Of a stretch of DNA of 64,000 nt, positions 35,936-45,083 are shown in pieces; the first letter of the stretch is position 1; the number at the start of each line of letters is the position of its first letter. The DNA lies in assembly GCA_014360005.1 (NCBI GenBank), contig JACIYI010000004.1, positions 141,807 through 205,806 of the forward strand. The letters run 5' to 3'. The stretch comes from Candidatus Aminicenantota bacterium. Lineage in GTDB: Bacteria > Acidobacteriota > Aminicenantia > Aminicenantales > Saccharicenantaceae. The notes beneath the pieces were generated by a model. That model did not search any database. It saw only the letters and a program-made list of their open reading frames with translations, and was not told where the DNA came from. Made by a program: the position numbers and the translations under genes.

Positions 35936-37093
35936 ATGATTAAAGCCAGGCCCGAAGATTTCATAGTGGAGGAGATAGCCCAGTTACCTCTGTCTGAGAG
36001 CGGCGAATTCCGCGTTTACCGGCTGACCAAGAAAAACTGGACCACACCCGACCTGATGCGCTTCCTGGCCAAGACCCTGTCCATTTCTCCCAAGGCCATA
36101 GCCTATGGCGGCAAGAAAGACAAACACGGCCTGACCACCCAGCACATCACCATCCGTCACCAGAAGGATTTCAGCCGGGAGGAGAAGAACTTTTCCCTCC
36201 AGGCTATGGGTTTCATGAGAAAACCCATGAGCCCGGCCCTGCTCCGGGGCAATAAATTCCGCATCACCATCCGCTGTCTCCAGGCGGTAGAGCCGGTGCT
36301 GGGCCACCTGGAAGAAGCTAGGCAATTTGGCTTTCCCAATTTTTTTGACGACCAGCGCTTTCGCGGAACCGACCCCCGGGTCGGGTTCTTTGCTGACCGG
36401 GTGTTGCGGGGCCATTATAACGGTGCCCTGCAAATTTTCCTGCAGTCCCAGAGCCAGGCCACCAACAACAAAGAAAACCGGGAACGGGTGGCCAGAATCC
36501 TGGAAAACTGGCGCGACTGGGAAAAGTGCCTGGAGCTGGCCCGGGGCCTGACCGAAAAGCGCATTTTCCGCACCCTGCTGCTCAGACCGGACGATTTCCT
36601 GGCCGCCCTGGAAAAGATCCCGCGGGAAGAAATCGCCATGGCCTATGCCGCTTTCGGTTCTTACCTCTGGAACGAACTGCTGCGTCGTCTGCTGCGTCAG
36701 CTCCTCCCGGACCTGAGAGAATTCCAGGCCGAATCGGGCACCTTCCTGTTCTGGAAAACACTGCCGCAGCCGGTCTTCGACTACCTGAAAAATCTCACCC
36801 TGCCTACCCCGGCCGCCAAGATGCAATTCCCCGATGACCGCAGCCGCCAGCTGTACCTGGAGATACTGGAAGAATACAACCTCCGCTTTGCTTCCTTCCG
36901 CACCAGGGCCCTCAGCCGGGTTTTTTTCCGCTCCTTCCAGAGGAAGGCCCTTCTGTTTCCGGAAGGGCTGGAGATTTCAGAAATCAAAGAAGATGAACTC
37001 CACCCCGGGAAAAAGGCCCTGGTTCTCTCTTTTAGCCTCCCCCGCGGGGCTTTCGCCACTATGCTGGTCAAAAGGATTCTGCTTGAAGATTGA
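35936..37093 (+). CDS. truD: tRNA pseudouridine(13) synthase TruD
   Basis: The 385-aa enzyme has the TruD start IKARPEDFIVEEI, the catalytic Asp62 in YGGKKDKHGLTTQ and the family motif FPNFFDDQRFRG (NYFGxQRFG-like), with the inserted domain between. It makes pseudouridine 13 in tRNA-Glu. The ribosome site is weak. ispD follows after 40 bp. Confidence 0.9.
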   Translation: MIKARPEDFIVEEIAQLPLSESGEFRVYRLTKKNWTTPDLMRFLAKTLSISPKAIAYGGKKDKHGLTTQHITIRHQKDFSREEKNFSLQAMGFMRKPMSPALLRGNKFRITIRCLQAVEPVLGHLEEARQFGFPNFFDDQRFRGTDPRVGFFADRVLRGHYNGALQIFLQSQSQATNNKENRERVARILENWRDWEKCLELARGLTEKRIFRTLLLRPDDFLAALEKIPREEIAMAYAAFGSYLWNELLRRLLRQLLPDLREFQAESGTFLFWKTLPQPVFDYLKNLTLPTPAAKMQFPDDRSRQLYLEILEEYNLRFASFRTRALSRVFFRSFQRKALLFPEGLEISEIKEDELHPGKKALVLSFSLPRGAFATMLVKRILLED

Positions 37094-37133
37094 AAGGCCA
37101 ACTGTGATAAAGTAAAGGCAGGAAAGTCAACCG

Positions 37134-37808
37134 ATGAAAACAGCAGCCATCATCCTCGGCGGTGGTCAGGGCACCAGGCTGGGTTTCAGCGCTCCCAAGC
37201 AATTTGTCAGGCTGGGCAGCCGAACCCTCCTGGATTATTCGGTGGAAAAATTCCAGGCCCTGCGGCTGGAACCAATCGTGGCCGTGCTGCTTGAGGGCTA
37301 CCGGCAGTACTACCAGCCCCACCCGGCCATTTCCCTGGTGGTCCCTGGCGGCCAAACCAGGCAGCAATCAGTTCTGAACGGACTGAGAGCCTGCCCTGAA
37401 GCCACCGAACTGGTTATCATCCACGATGCGGCCCGGCCCTTCTTCCCGCTTAAACGCCTGGAAGAAGGATTGGCTCTGCTGGCCGAGGACAGGTTTGACG
37501 CCCTGGCCCTGGCCGTGCCCTCGGTCGACACCCTGGTGGAAGTGGACGGCCAACAGGTTGTTTCTTTCCCCGACCGCCAGAAAATCTTCCGGACCCAGAC
37601 CCCGCAATTATTCCGCTTCCGGCCAATCAAGCAGGCCTATGAAAAATGGCAGAAGCGGGAATTTACCGATGACCTGTCGCTGGCCTTGGCCGCTGGCTTG
37701 AGATGCGGTCTGGTAAACGGCAGCCAGATGAATTTCAAAATTACGACCGAGATTGACTGGTTGCTGGCCGAACAGCTTCTGAGTTCAGGCGGGCTGGAGT
37801 CGATCTGA
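37134..37808 (+). CDS. ispD: 2-C-methyl-D-erythritol 4-phosphate cytidylyltransferase
   Basis: The 224-aa nucleotidyltransferase has the CTP loop AAIILGGGQGTRLGFSAPKQF, VIIHDAARPFF, RTQTPQLFRF, EFTDDLSLAL and the end NFKITTEIDW, which together match IspD (MEP isoprenoid pathway). ispF is not adjacent. Because it neighbours CDP-alcohol phosphotransferase genes, a related cytidylyltransferase (for example ribitol-phosphate type) is a minor alternative. Its last 24 bases overlap the 3' end of the convergent gene. Confidence 0.85.
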   Translation: MKTAAIILGGGQGTRLGFSAPKQFVRLGSRTLLDYSVEKFQALRLEPIVAVLLEGYRQYYQPHPAISLVVPGGQTRQQSVLNGLRACPEATELVIIHDAARPFFPLKRLEEGLALLAEDRFDALALAVPSVDTLVEVDGQQVVSFPDRQKIFRTQTPQLFRFRPIKQAYEKWQKREFTDDLSLALAAGLRCGLVNGSQMNFKITTEIDWLLAEQLLSSGGLESI

Positions 37809-39095
37809 AGCGCTTTTCTTAAGCCGGCGACGCGACCAGCTGCCAAAATAGAGCCCTTCCAGGCAGGCGAAGAACGCTACCAGAAGGGCCAGGATTTTCG
37901 CCCCGCCGACCAGTATCAGGAAACAGGCCAGGACCGTAAAGAAATCTCTGCGGTAAATAAAGGCCATCCTGGCCGCAATCCGGTCAGCCCAGGTCTGGAA
38001 ATCAGGTTCGTTGATGCTGGCTTCTATCTCCCGGGCGATGGGCACGATGTTAAAACCAATCCCGGCTCTCCGGGCGTAGGAAATCATCTGCAGGTAAAAG
38101 CTGACCATGGACAACCAGCCGAAGGCTCCGGTATAAAGCCACAGCTGATTGGAAGTCGCCCGGTAAAGGCCGATGGGCAGAACGGTGAAGAAAATGACGT
38201 ATAAGAAAGCATCGGCCGAAATATCAAAAATTGTGCCGAAGCGGGAAACCCGACAGGTCAACCGGGCATTCTCGCCGTCGCAGCAATCTATGACCGAGGA
38301 CAGCAGGAAAAGGAAGCCTCCCAGGGCCATAGATTCGTAGTCACCCTGGAAAATCAGGTAGACGCTGAGCAGTTCAATCGCCAGGACTACCAGGCTGATC
38401 TGATTCGGAGTCATCCCCAGCTTGATCAGCCACCTGGTCAGTTGCAGGGAAATGGGCCTGAAAAAAACCCTGGTGATATAACCATCAGTTGGCTTGCGCC
38501 CGGCTTCCAGGAGCTGTTTTTCAGCCTGGCGGGCAGCTTCGGGGCTGTCCACCTTGATTAAAAAGGGGAAGTCGAGGCCGACCTCCCGACAAGAGAATGA
38601 AGTTTGTGGTTTTTCTGGCGAAGCGGCCAACTTTCTCAGGCGCACCAGCTCCCGCAGAATCTGGTCGAGCTTATCCGGCTTAACTAAAAAAACTCCCGAG
38701 AACCAGGAATCCTGGTGGGAGAAAGACCCGTTGAGGCAGAACCGAATCAGGTCTTCAGCCAGCCCCTGGCCGTTGTTTCGGATAGCGGCCAGAAAATCTG
38801 GATGAACAACCAGGTTGTCTTCCAGGACCAGAACCCGGGAACGGCCATCTTCACTGGCCAGCACTGTCTGAAAATTTTCCAGACTAAGCTCCGCCAGCTC
38901 TATCTTTTCCGGGCTGAACCTCCGGTCGGCCCGGAGCTTTTGGAACACCTGCTGGGCCAGGTCTCTTTCTTCTGAATAAAGCCAGAATTTCTTGATCCCG
39001 GCCTTCTGGCCATAAAGAATCAGTCTTTCCAGCAGGCTCAAGCCCAGGATTCTGGCCTGGCCTTCCCGGCTTAAAAGTATAATTACTTCTTCCAT
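37785..39095 (-). CDS. CDP-alcohol phosphotransferase with inactive nucleotidyltransferase-like N-domain (copy 1)
   Basis: The 436-aa protein has an N-terminal alpha/beta region (1-200) placed like the cytidylyltransferase half of bifunctional IPCT-DIPPS enzymes, but without the GxGTR and PK nucleotide motifs (reads LLSREGQARILGLSLLERL). The C-terminal half is a polytopic CDP-alcohol phosphotransferase with the full DGxxARx8GxxxDxxxD signature (Asp273, Gly274, Ala277, Arg278, Gly287, Asp291, Asp295). It should transfer a CDP-activated polyol phosphate to an alcohol in the membrane. The start at 39095 (MEEV) is preferred over an upstream TTG. It is paralogous to the product of 39932-41239. Confidence 0.8.
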   Translation of the reverse strand: MEEVIILLSREGQARILGLSLLERLILYGQKAGIKKFWLYSEERDLAQQVFQKLRADRRFSPEKIELAELSLENFQTVLASEDGRSRVLVLEDNLVVHPDFLAAIRNNGQGLAEDLIRFCLNGSFSHQDSWFSGVFLVKPDKLDQILRELVRLRKLAASPEKPQTSFSCREVGLDFPFLIKVDSPEAARQAEKQLLEAGRKPTDGYITRVFFRPISLQLTRWLIKLGMTPNQISLVVLAIELLSVYLIFQGDYESMALGGFLFLLSSVIDCCDGENARLTCRVSRFGTIFDISADAFLYVIFFTVLPIGLYRATSNQLWLYTGAFGWLSMVSFYLQMISYARRAGIGFNIVPIAREIEASINEPDFQTWADRIAARMAFIYRRDFFTVLACFLILVGGAKILALLVAFFACLEGLYFGSWSRRRLKKSASDRLQPA

Positions 39096-39236
39096 CTTCA
39101 GCCTAATAAATAGTAGAAAATTCAACAGCTTAAGATAAGTGCTCTTTTTATCACAAGGTTAGATAAAATTCAACAGCTGGAGAAAATTTCTGCTTTTAAG
39201 CTATTCTTCAGGAGGGCTAATCACCAGATTATCAGG

Positions 39237-39935
39237 CTAGCTCTCTTCGCTTCGGTGGGCCGCCGCCAGGTAAGCCCTCACCCGGGCCAGGTCCTCGGGG
39301 AAATCAACTTCATGACAGAACAGCCCGTCGGCGGGAACGGCCAGGAACCGGCCCTTATCCTGAATTATGTAATTTTCAATGGCCTTTTCAAAATAGTCGC
39401 TGTCGGCCACCAGCTCCAGATGTTTTCTGAGTGGTCTCAGGTCAGACCTTGAGACCAGGTTGAGACCCAGGGCCTCCCCCTCAGCCTTTTCCACCTGCTT
39501 GGAAATTTCGCTGATATAACCTTTGTCATCAACCCGGTATTTAACTTCCTCCGGACCGCACCTCTTGTTATCTACCAGGACACAGGAACAGTCAGCCGAG
39601 AGTATTTTCGGGATTAAATCCCGGTCAAAGGCCACGTCTCCGTTTAACCAGAGCACATCATCATCTACCCGGCTTAGTCCCTCGAGCAGACTCTTACTGG
39701 TGTTGGTGACGGCAAACCTGTCGTTGACCACATAGCTCAACTCCGGGTGCCTGGCCGCGATCAATTCTTTCTTGAAACCAACCACCACCAGGATATTCTC
39801 CTCCGGAATAAAAGGCTTGAGGTTTTCCACCTGGTAATCGATGATTGTCCGTCCCCTGTCGACTTCTACCATGGCCTTGGGCAGGTCCAGGCCCAGCCTG
39901 GTCCCCTGGCCGGCAGCCAGAATGACGGCTTTCAT
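39237..39935 (-). CDS. Sugar/polyol-phosphate nucleotidyltransferase (copy 1)
   Basis: The 232-aa GT-A-fold enzyme has the active loop VILAAGQGTRLGLDLPKAMVEV, WLNGDVAFD (metal Asp) and EVDFPEDLARVRAYL at the end. The short, single-domain form resembles the cytidylyltransferase half of inositol-1-phosphate and choline/ethanolamine-phosphate enzymes. Its ATG overlaps the stop of the upstream CDP-alcohol phosphotransferase (ATGA), so it is translated with it and probably makes its CDP-substrate. Confidence 0.75.
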   Translation of the reverse strand: MKAVILAAGQGTRLGLDLPKAMVEVDRGRTIIDYQVENLKPFIPEENILVVVGFKKELIAARHPELSYVVNDRFAVTNTSKSLLEGLSRVDDDVLWLNGDVAFDRDLIPKILSADCSCVLVDNKRCGPEEVKYRVDDKGYISEISKQVEKAEGEALGLNLVSRSDLRPLRKHLELVADSDYFEKAIENYIIQDKGRFLAVPADGLFCHEVDFPEDLARVRAYLAAAHRSEES

Positions 39936-41239
39936 GGCAGTTCTCCTTTCCTCTGCAGCCCGGGAGTCAATTTTCTCTGTGCATAGAAATAAAAATAAAC
40001 GGCTTCCAGAAAAGCCCCGACCGCCACCAGAACCATGACCAGCCTGGCCAGTCCGGCCACAATCAGGATAAAGGCAGCCAGGGAAAAGAAATCCCGGCGG
40101 TAGATGAAAGCCAGCCTGGAAGCCAGGCGGTCCAGAACATTCTGAAACCCGGACAGGTTCGGGCTGGCTTCGACCTCTTTAACCACGGCCACGATATTAT
40201 AATTCAGGCCGGTTTTCCGGGCATAGTTGATGAGTTGCAGGTAAAAAACCACCATTGACAGCAGGGTGAAGCCACCCAGAAAGAGCCAGGTTCTTTCTCC
40301 GTAGGTCCGGTAAAGCCCCAGGGGCAGAGCGGCAAAAAAGGAGACAAAGGTGAAAGCGTCAGCCGAAATATCGAATGCCCTTCCGGTTGGGGTTATCCGG
40401 TAGGTCAGCCGGGCGTTCTCCCCGTCGCAGCCATCAATTATCGAAGCCAGCTCAAACAGTATTCCCCCGGGCACCAGCAGCTGTCGGCCATAGCCGACAA
40501 AAACCACGCTCAGCAGACCCACAGCCAGGGTGATCATGCTCTGAACCACCGGGTGGATATTGAAATACAGAAAATACCTCGTCAGGAACAGGGAGATCCG
40601 GCGGTTTATTAGCCTGGCCACCACCCCATCCTGTGGTTTGCGGGCGGTCTGGAGCAGCAATTGGCGGGCCCGGTTAAAACTCTCTCTATCGCTGACGACC
40701 AGGGCGAACCCCGCCGGCAAAACCAGGGTAGCCAGCTTCTCCTCTGGCCCGGTTTCAATCCGGGACACGGGCTTCCCGGCCATCACCTGGCTTAAAATCC
40801 AGCTCAGTCCATCTCCTGCCCTGACCAGAAGCAGACCCGGACATGGCTGGTTATGGCCGTCTTTTCCCCGGATTTCTAACCTGGCCAGGGGCTGGCTAAA
40901 ACCGGAAAGGTTCTCTCCCAGCCAGAAAAAGATTCCCGGGTCAAGCACCAGGTTGTCATCCATCAGCAGCAGAGCCTCATCGCCCGCCGCTGGTAGCAAT
41001 TTATCTCCAGAACCTGACCGGTCGAGAATCCGGAGGCGGATGTTTCTTTGAAGAATTCTCCGGTCTGAAGAAAGCTCGAACAGGGCTTTCTGGGCTTGGT
41101 CCAGGTCCGGGTGATAAAGCCAGAATTCTCCCCAGCCGGCTTCACTGGCATTCAAGATCAGCCTTTGTCTCAGGCTGAGCCCCAGCATTTTCTTCTGGCC
41201 AGATTGACTCAGAACGATTATTGCTTTCCTATCGGTCAT
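39932..41239 (-). CDS. CDP-alcohol phosphotransferase with inactive nucleotidyltransferase-like N-domain (copy 2)
   Basis: The 435-aa paralogue of the 37785-39095 product has the same two-part layout. The N-domain again lacks nucleotide motifs (VLSQSGQKKMLGLSLRQRL). The membrane half holds DGxxARx8GxxxDxxxD complete at Asp272, Gly273, Ala276, Arg277, Gly286, Asp290 and Asp294. Conserved blocks shared with copy 1 include FDISADAF and RLAFIYRRDFF. It is transcribed with the flanking nucleotidyltransferase genes and likely forms a phosphodiester-linked polyol lipid or solute. Confidence 0.8.
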   Translation of the reverse strand: MTDRKAIIVLSQSGQKKMLGLSLRQRLILNASEAGWGEFWLYHPDLDQAQKALFELSSDRRILQRNIRLRILDRSGSGDKLLPAAGDEALLLMDDNLVLDPGIFFWLGENLSGFSQPLARLEIRGKDGHNQPCPGLLLVRAGDGLSWILSQVMAGKPVSRIETGPEEKLATLVLPAGFALVVSDRESFNRARQLLLQTARKPQDGVVARLINRRISLFLTRYFLYFNIHPVVQSMITLAVGLLSVVFVGYGRQLLVPGGILFELASIIDGCDGENARLTYRITPTGRAFDISADAFTFVSFFAALPLGLYRTYGERTWLFLGGFTLLSMVVFYLQLINYARKTGLNYNIVAVVKEVEASPNLSGFQNVLDRLASRLAFIYRRDFFSLAAFILIVAGLARLVMVLVAVGAFLEAVYFYFYAQRKLTPGLQRKGELP

Positions 41240-41310
41240 CTTCTTTCCCTGGTTAACTCCCTAACCCGGACCGACCGGGTCACCTACCGCTTGTCGGTCG
41301 AAGCCAAAAT

Positions 41311-42039
41311 TCAAGGCCAGCTGGTTCCGGCCGCCAGAAAATTTTCGGCTTTTTCCAGCGCCTTCGGGTCATCGATATCAATCCAGAAGCGGTGACCGAC
41401 CCCCACCGCCCTGGCCCGTCCCCCGGCGGCCAGTACCCGGATGCCCCCGGACAGGCTGTAATCCCCGGCCTGGCTCTGGCTTTGTTCGAGGGCCTCAAAC
41501 AGCACCGGCTGGCAGAGAAAGATGCCGGTGTCAAAGGCATTGTAGAAGCTCAGGCCTTTGCCGATATCCTTGATTTTTCCCTCTTCCACCAGGACCCTGG
41601 TCACATCATCCAGGTCGACATAAGGATGATTCTGAGTCCGGTAGTCAACGGCCAGAATGACCTCGCCCTTTTTCAGTTCCGCCTTCAACAGCAGCTCCAG
41701 GATGGCCGGGTCGAAAATGTGGTCGGACATCAGCAGAAAGAAAGGCTCTTCCAGAAAAGGACGCGCCTTATAAACCGACAGGCCATTTTCCCTCTGCCAC
41801 TGGTCGTTGTGGACAATGGTCAGCTTCACCTTTTCTGGAGAATAAGCGGCGTCCAGGTGGTCTTCCAGCTTTTCCCGGTTGTAACCGGTAACCACCACTA
41901 CTTCCCTTACCCCGGCTGTCTGCAAACCTTGAATAACCCAGTCAATTAGCGGCCTCCGGCCGACCGGCAGCAGTGGCTTGGAAGGACAGATAGCCGAAAG
42001 CCTCTGACCCTGCCCGGCGGCGATGATCAGCGCTTTCAA
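41311..42039 (-). CDS. Nucleotidyltransferase, inositol-phosphate cytidylyltransferase-like (copy 2)
   Basis: The 242-aa enzyme has IIAAGQGQRLSAICPSKPLLPV (nucleotide and PK loop), MSDHIFDPAI in the metal/product site, FYNAFDTGIFLC, and GHRFWIDIDDPKALEKAE, which fit the cytidylyltransferase half of IPCT-DIPPS proteins. It is first in the gene set, 71 bp upstream of copy 2 of the phosphotransferase. Substrate inositol-1-phosphate is a reasonable guess but glycerol- or other polyol phosphates are possible. Confidence 0.75.
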   Translation of the reverse strand: MKALIIAAGQGQRLSAICPSKPLLPVGRRPLIDWVIQGLQTAGVREVVVVTGYNREKLEDHLDAAYSPEKVKLTIVHNDQWQRENGLSVYKARPFLEEPFFLLMSDHIFDPAILELLLKAELKKGEVILAVDYRTQNHPYVDLDDVTRVLVEEGKIKDIGKGLSFYNAFDTGIFLCQPVLFEALEQSQSQAGDYSLSGGIRVLAAGGRARAVGVGHRFWIDIDDPKALEKAENFLAAGTSWP

Positions 42040-42168
42040 GACCTCTTTCCTCCCTCTTAACTTTACTTTATTTAAATCAGAATATTATTCAGTTTGCTGA
42101 TTATAATGTAACCGGCCTCCCTGGTCAAGAGAAGGCTAAGCGGGGCCGGACCGTGGGCGGCGTAATCT

Positions 42169-42966
42169 TCAGTCCAGCGGCTGGTAGTCGGAATAGTCTT
42201 CCTCAATTATCCGGCGGATGGACTTAAACAGAAACCGGCCGTAGATTTTTATTCTAACCTTTTTCATGACCGGCCTGTCCTGCCAGAAAGCCAGGTCCAC
42301 TTCCATCAGAAACTCCCGGATAAAACCCGGGGTCTTGACCGGAGTTATCTCCAGGCGCCGAAGGTCATAGCTGTCGCCACTGAGGTAAAACAGGCCCTCA
42401 AAAAGGAAATCTTCTTTCACCCTGGCTCTGGCCTCTAGCAGGACCACTCTTTCCCCGTCGAGCTCGGCTTCACCCAGCAGCTTAAACAGGTAGTTTTTCC
42501 TGTTCTTGTCACTGAAAGGAATGAGGTCATCCAGGCTCAATTCCAGTCCTGAGCCTGTTCCCCGGTCAGAGGTTCTGACCTTTTCTCTTTCTTCCCTGAT
42601 TTTACGGAGCCTTTCCAGCCTCTGCTGGCGATAAGGTCCGGTGATGTCTTTAGTCCGGCCTTTCTTTATTTCCACCGCTTCCAGGATTTCTTCGTCCAGC
42701 AGCCCCCCGTCGAATTTCATCCTCTTGGTAACCCGCCTGATTTTACCAGGCTGCCAGTGGCGGTCGGCGTTAGTCTGACTGGAAACCACCAGGGCCTGCC
42801 AGCGACCGAAGTCCCGGTAGGAAATCAACCTCTGGGAGGCCTTTTCCACCACCCGGTCCGCCGAGATCTCATCGGGAGAGCCAGGCCACTGCCCGGCCGG
42901 AAAGCCAGCGGTTAACACCAGGAAAAAGAGACCGAGCAGAAGGCCCGGTCTGGACACGTTGAGCAT
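42169..42966 (-). CDS. Exported protein with LolA-like features, unknown function
   Basis: The 265-aa protein has a signal peptide (LLLGLFFLVLTAGFPAG). The mature region is beta-rich with a central charged helix (RLERLRKIREEREKVR), FKLLGEAELDGERVVLLEARARVKED and LEITPVKTPGFIREFLMEVDLAFW. Its order of strands resembles LolA/outer-membrane-lipoprotein-sorting folds. AGGGAG precedes ATG 42966. It lies upstream of the nucleotidyltransferase genes in the same direction (129 bp gap) and may be separate from them. Confidence 0.55.
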   Translation of the reverse strand: MLNVSRPGLLLGLFFLVLTAGFPAGQWPGSPDEISADRVVEKASQRLISYRDFGRWQALVVSSQTNADRHWQPGKIRRVTKRMKFDGGLLDEEILEAVEIKKGRTKDITGPYRQQRLERLRKIREEREKVRTSDRGTGSGLELSLDDLIPFSDKNRKNYLFKLLGEAELDGERVVLLEARARVKEDFLFEGLFYLSGDSYDLRRLEITPVKTPGFIREFLMEVDLAFWQDRPVMKKVRIKIYGRFLFKSIRRIIEEDYSDYQPLD

Positions 42967-43278
42967 TCTCAGACTCCCTTAAATTAAATCTCTGGCCGCG
43001 GCCAGTGGCTCAATTCTGCGCCTTTATTATACCAGAGCTTTAGGCTTCAGCCGCCAGCGAAAACTGGCAAGCTCGGTCCAGCCAGAGGATTGCGAGCAGA
43101 AGGCCAGTCGGCTGACCCCTGGAACGGGCTGTCCTTAGCGGTCGCCCTGGCAAAAATAATAATGCCGCCAGCTGCCCCGGTCCTGAGAAATTTTCTTGCT
43201 TTAAAATGAAAACTAAAGTATTTATTTTAATAATGGTAATTGGTTGAACCCAGGTGATCACAAAAGGAGAGTAAGGGC
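42967..43278. other. Divergent intergenic region, no gene seen
   Basis: These 312 bp separate the LolA-like gene (minus) from the PorT-like gene (plus). The right third (43190-43250) is AT-rich and should hold the plus-strand promoter. I see no strong consensus boxes. Confidence 0.4.
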
Positions 43279-43932
43279 ATGAAAAAGAACCGGCTAAGGC
43301 TACTCCCTGCTATTATCTTCTTATTCATATTTTCTCTGGCCGTGTCTCCAGTCCGGGCTCAGGTTCATTTCGGGCTAAAGGGTGGCCTGACCCTGGGAAC
43401 GGTCAAATCCCTTCCCGAGACTTTTCTGGAAGGTTTTCCCTGGAAGACCAAGAGGGGCTGGGTCGGGGGAGCCTTTGCCAGCTATGAATTTCTGAAAGGA
43501 GTCTCCATCCAGCCGGAAGTCCTTTTCATCCAGAAAGGCGCCCGGCTGGTAGACAGCGAATACGATTTCGAAGCCCGTTTTAATTTTAACTATGTGGAAA
43601 TACCAGTGCTGCTCAAAATTGACCTGTACCTGGAAGGAGCGGCGGCGGTGCCGTCGTTCTTCATCGGCCCGTTTTTCGGGTTTAACAGCCGGGCCAACAT
43701 AGTCATGATAGATCCCTATTCTAAAGAAACAGAAGATATCAAGTCCGACGTGGAAAAAGCTGAATACGGCCTGACTTTCGGGTTGGCGGTTACCCAGAAG
43801 TGGGGACCGGGATATTTCTCCATTGACGCCCGCTATGACCTGGGCCTGTCCAGCATCCTGAAACCGGGTGTGGAGTGGATGGAAAGCCTCAAGACCCGGA
43901 CCTGGGTCTTTATGATCGGCTACTCCTACTGA
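43279..43932 (+). CDS. PorT-like outer-membrane beta-barrel protein
   Basis: The 217-aa protein has a signal peptide (IIFLFIFSLAVSPVRAQ) and an eight-strand-type barrel typical of the outer-membrane beta-barrel/PorT family: VHFGLKGGLTLGTV, SIQPEVLFIQKGA, NYVEIPVLLKIDL, PSFFIGPFFGFNS, and a final aromatic strand ending FMIGYSY. AAAGGAG precedes ATG. Function in the outer membrane unknown. Confidence 0.8.
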   Translation: MKKNRLRLLPAIIFLFIFSLAVSPVRAQVHFGLKGGLTLGTVKSLPETFLEGFPWKTKRGWVGGAFASYEFLKGVSIQPEVLFIQKGARLVDSEYDFEARFNFNYVEIPVLLKIDLYLEGAAAVPSFFIGPFFGFNSRANIVMIDPYSKETEDIKSDVEKAEYGLTFGLAVTQKWGPGYFSIDARYDLGLSSILKPGVEWMESLKTRTWVFMIGYSY

Positions 43933-44114
43933 CCGCAGCTGGCCCGGTTCTGATCTTTGTCCATCCCCAATGTTGGGAAAAGATAGGCTTAGAGAACAAC
44001 CACTATATCAGTTCCTGGAATCATCCAGCCGCCGCTTTCCTGATTTCGGTTGCTTGATTGTTCTGTCCGGTCGACAAATTGACAGTTGCCGGGCTTTATA
44101 GTAGATAAGATATG

Positions 44115-44260
44115 TTCTGTCAGGGGTGCCTTCGGCTTGGCTCGGACGAAGGCTGAGAGCAAACCCTCGGAACCTGAACTGGGTAATACCAGCGAAGGGA
44201 GACAGAGTCTTCCGGGTGAAAAACTCAGCCTCTCCTGACAGAATAAGTCTATGTCAGGAG
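44115..44260 (+). promoter_or_regulatory. TPP riboswitch with translational expression platform
   Basis: The THI-box aptamer covers 44117-44205 with GGGGTGCC, GGCTGAGA, ACCCTCGGAACCTGA, CTGGGTAATACCAGCG and AAGGGA. P1 pairs CTGTC (44117-44121) with GACAG (44201-44205). The platform segment CTCCTGACAGAA (44232-44243) can pair either with TTCTGTCAGG (44115-44124, destroying P1) or with TGTCAGGAG (44252-44260), which contains the thiM ribosome site. TPP binding should thus free the segment to hide the ribosome site and stop thiM translation. Confidence 0.95.
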
Positions 44261-44270
44261 ATGTCAGCCG

Positions 44271-45083
44271 ATGTTCTCAGCTCAAACCTTGACCCGGGAC
44301 CTGGAAAAAATCCGCCTCCAGGCTCCGCTGGTCCACAACATCACCAATTTCGTGGTCATGAACCTGACGGCCAACGCCCTGCTATCAATCGGGGCTTCGC
44401 CGGTGATGGCCCATGCCCTGGAAGAGGTGGAAGACATGGTTAATCTGGCCTCAGCCGTGGTCATCAACATCGGGACCCTCAGCCGGCACTGGGTTGAAGC
44501 CATGGTCCAAGCCGTCAGGGCCGCCGGCAGGAAAGGAATCCCGGTCATCCTGGACCCGGTGGGGTCCGGGGCCACCTCTTACCGGACGGCTACCGCCCAG
44601 CAGCTGCTCGCTTCCGGCCCGGTAGCCATCATCCGCGGCAACGGTTCCGAAATCAGGTCTCTGGTGGATTCAGAAGCCCGGACCAAGGGCGTTGACAGCC
44701 TGGAAGGCCCGGAGGCAGCCCTGGAAGCCGGCCGGCTGCTTTCCCGCCAATACAACTGCGCCGTCAGCATCAGCGGTCCTGTGGATATCGTGGTTCGCGA
44801 GCAGGATACAGTCCGGATTGCCAACGGTCATCCTCTGATGCCGCGAGTGACTGGCCTGGGCTGTACCGCCTCTGCCCTGACCGGGGCTTTTGCCACCGTT
44901 AACTCCAACCCGCTGGAAGCGGCCGCCGGAGCCATGGCCATCATGGGTATCTGCGGCGAACTGGCGGCCGAGCAGGCCCGAGGTCCAGCCAGTTTCGAGC
45001 TGCATTTTCTGGACTGGCTTCACCTGGTCGGAGAGCGGGAAATCAACGAAAGATTAAAATATGAAAGCCGCCAAGCTTCCTGA
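44271..45083 (+). CDS. thiM: Hydroxyethylthiazole kinase
   Basis: The 270-aa kinase has PLVHNITNFVVMNLTANALLSIGASPVMAHA at the start, VILDPVGSGATSYRT, IIRGNGSEI and VTGLGCTASALTGAF (catalytic Cys/anion hole), all standard for ThiM. It phosphorylates the thiazole alcohol for thiamine salvage. Its ribosome site GGAG lies in the riboswitch platform, 8 bp before ATG. Confidence 0.95.
   Translation: MFSAQTLTRDLEKIRLQAPLVHNITNFVVMNLTANALLSIGASPVMAHALEEVEDMVNLASAVVINIGTLSRHWVEAMVQAVRAAGRKGIPVILDPVGSGATSYRTATAQQLLASGPVAIIRGNGSEIRSLVDSEARTKGVDSLEGPEAALEAGRLLSRQYNCAVSISGPVDIVVREQDTVRIANGHPLMPRVTGLGCTASALTGAFATVNSNPLEAAAGAMAIMGICGELAAEQARGPASFELHFLDWLHLVGEREINERLKYESRQAS

Noticed and set aside
42169..42966. 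Outer-membrane lipoprotein
   Set aside because: The signal peptide has no Cys lipobox, so I only call it an exported LolA-like protein.
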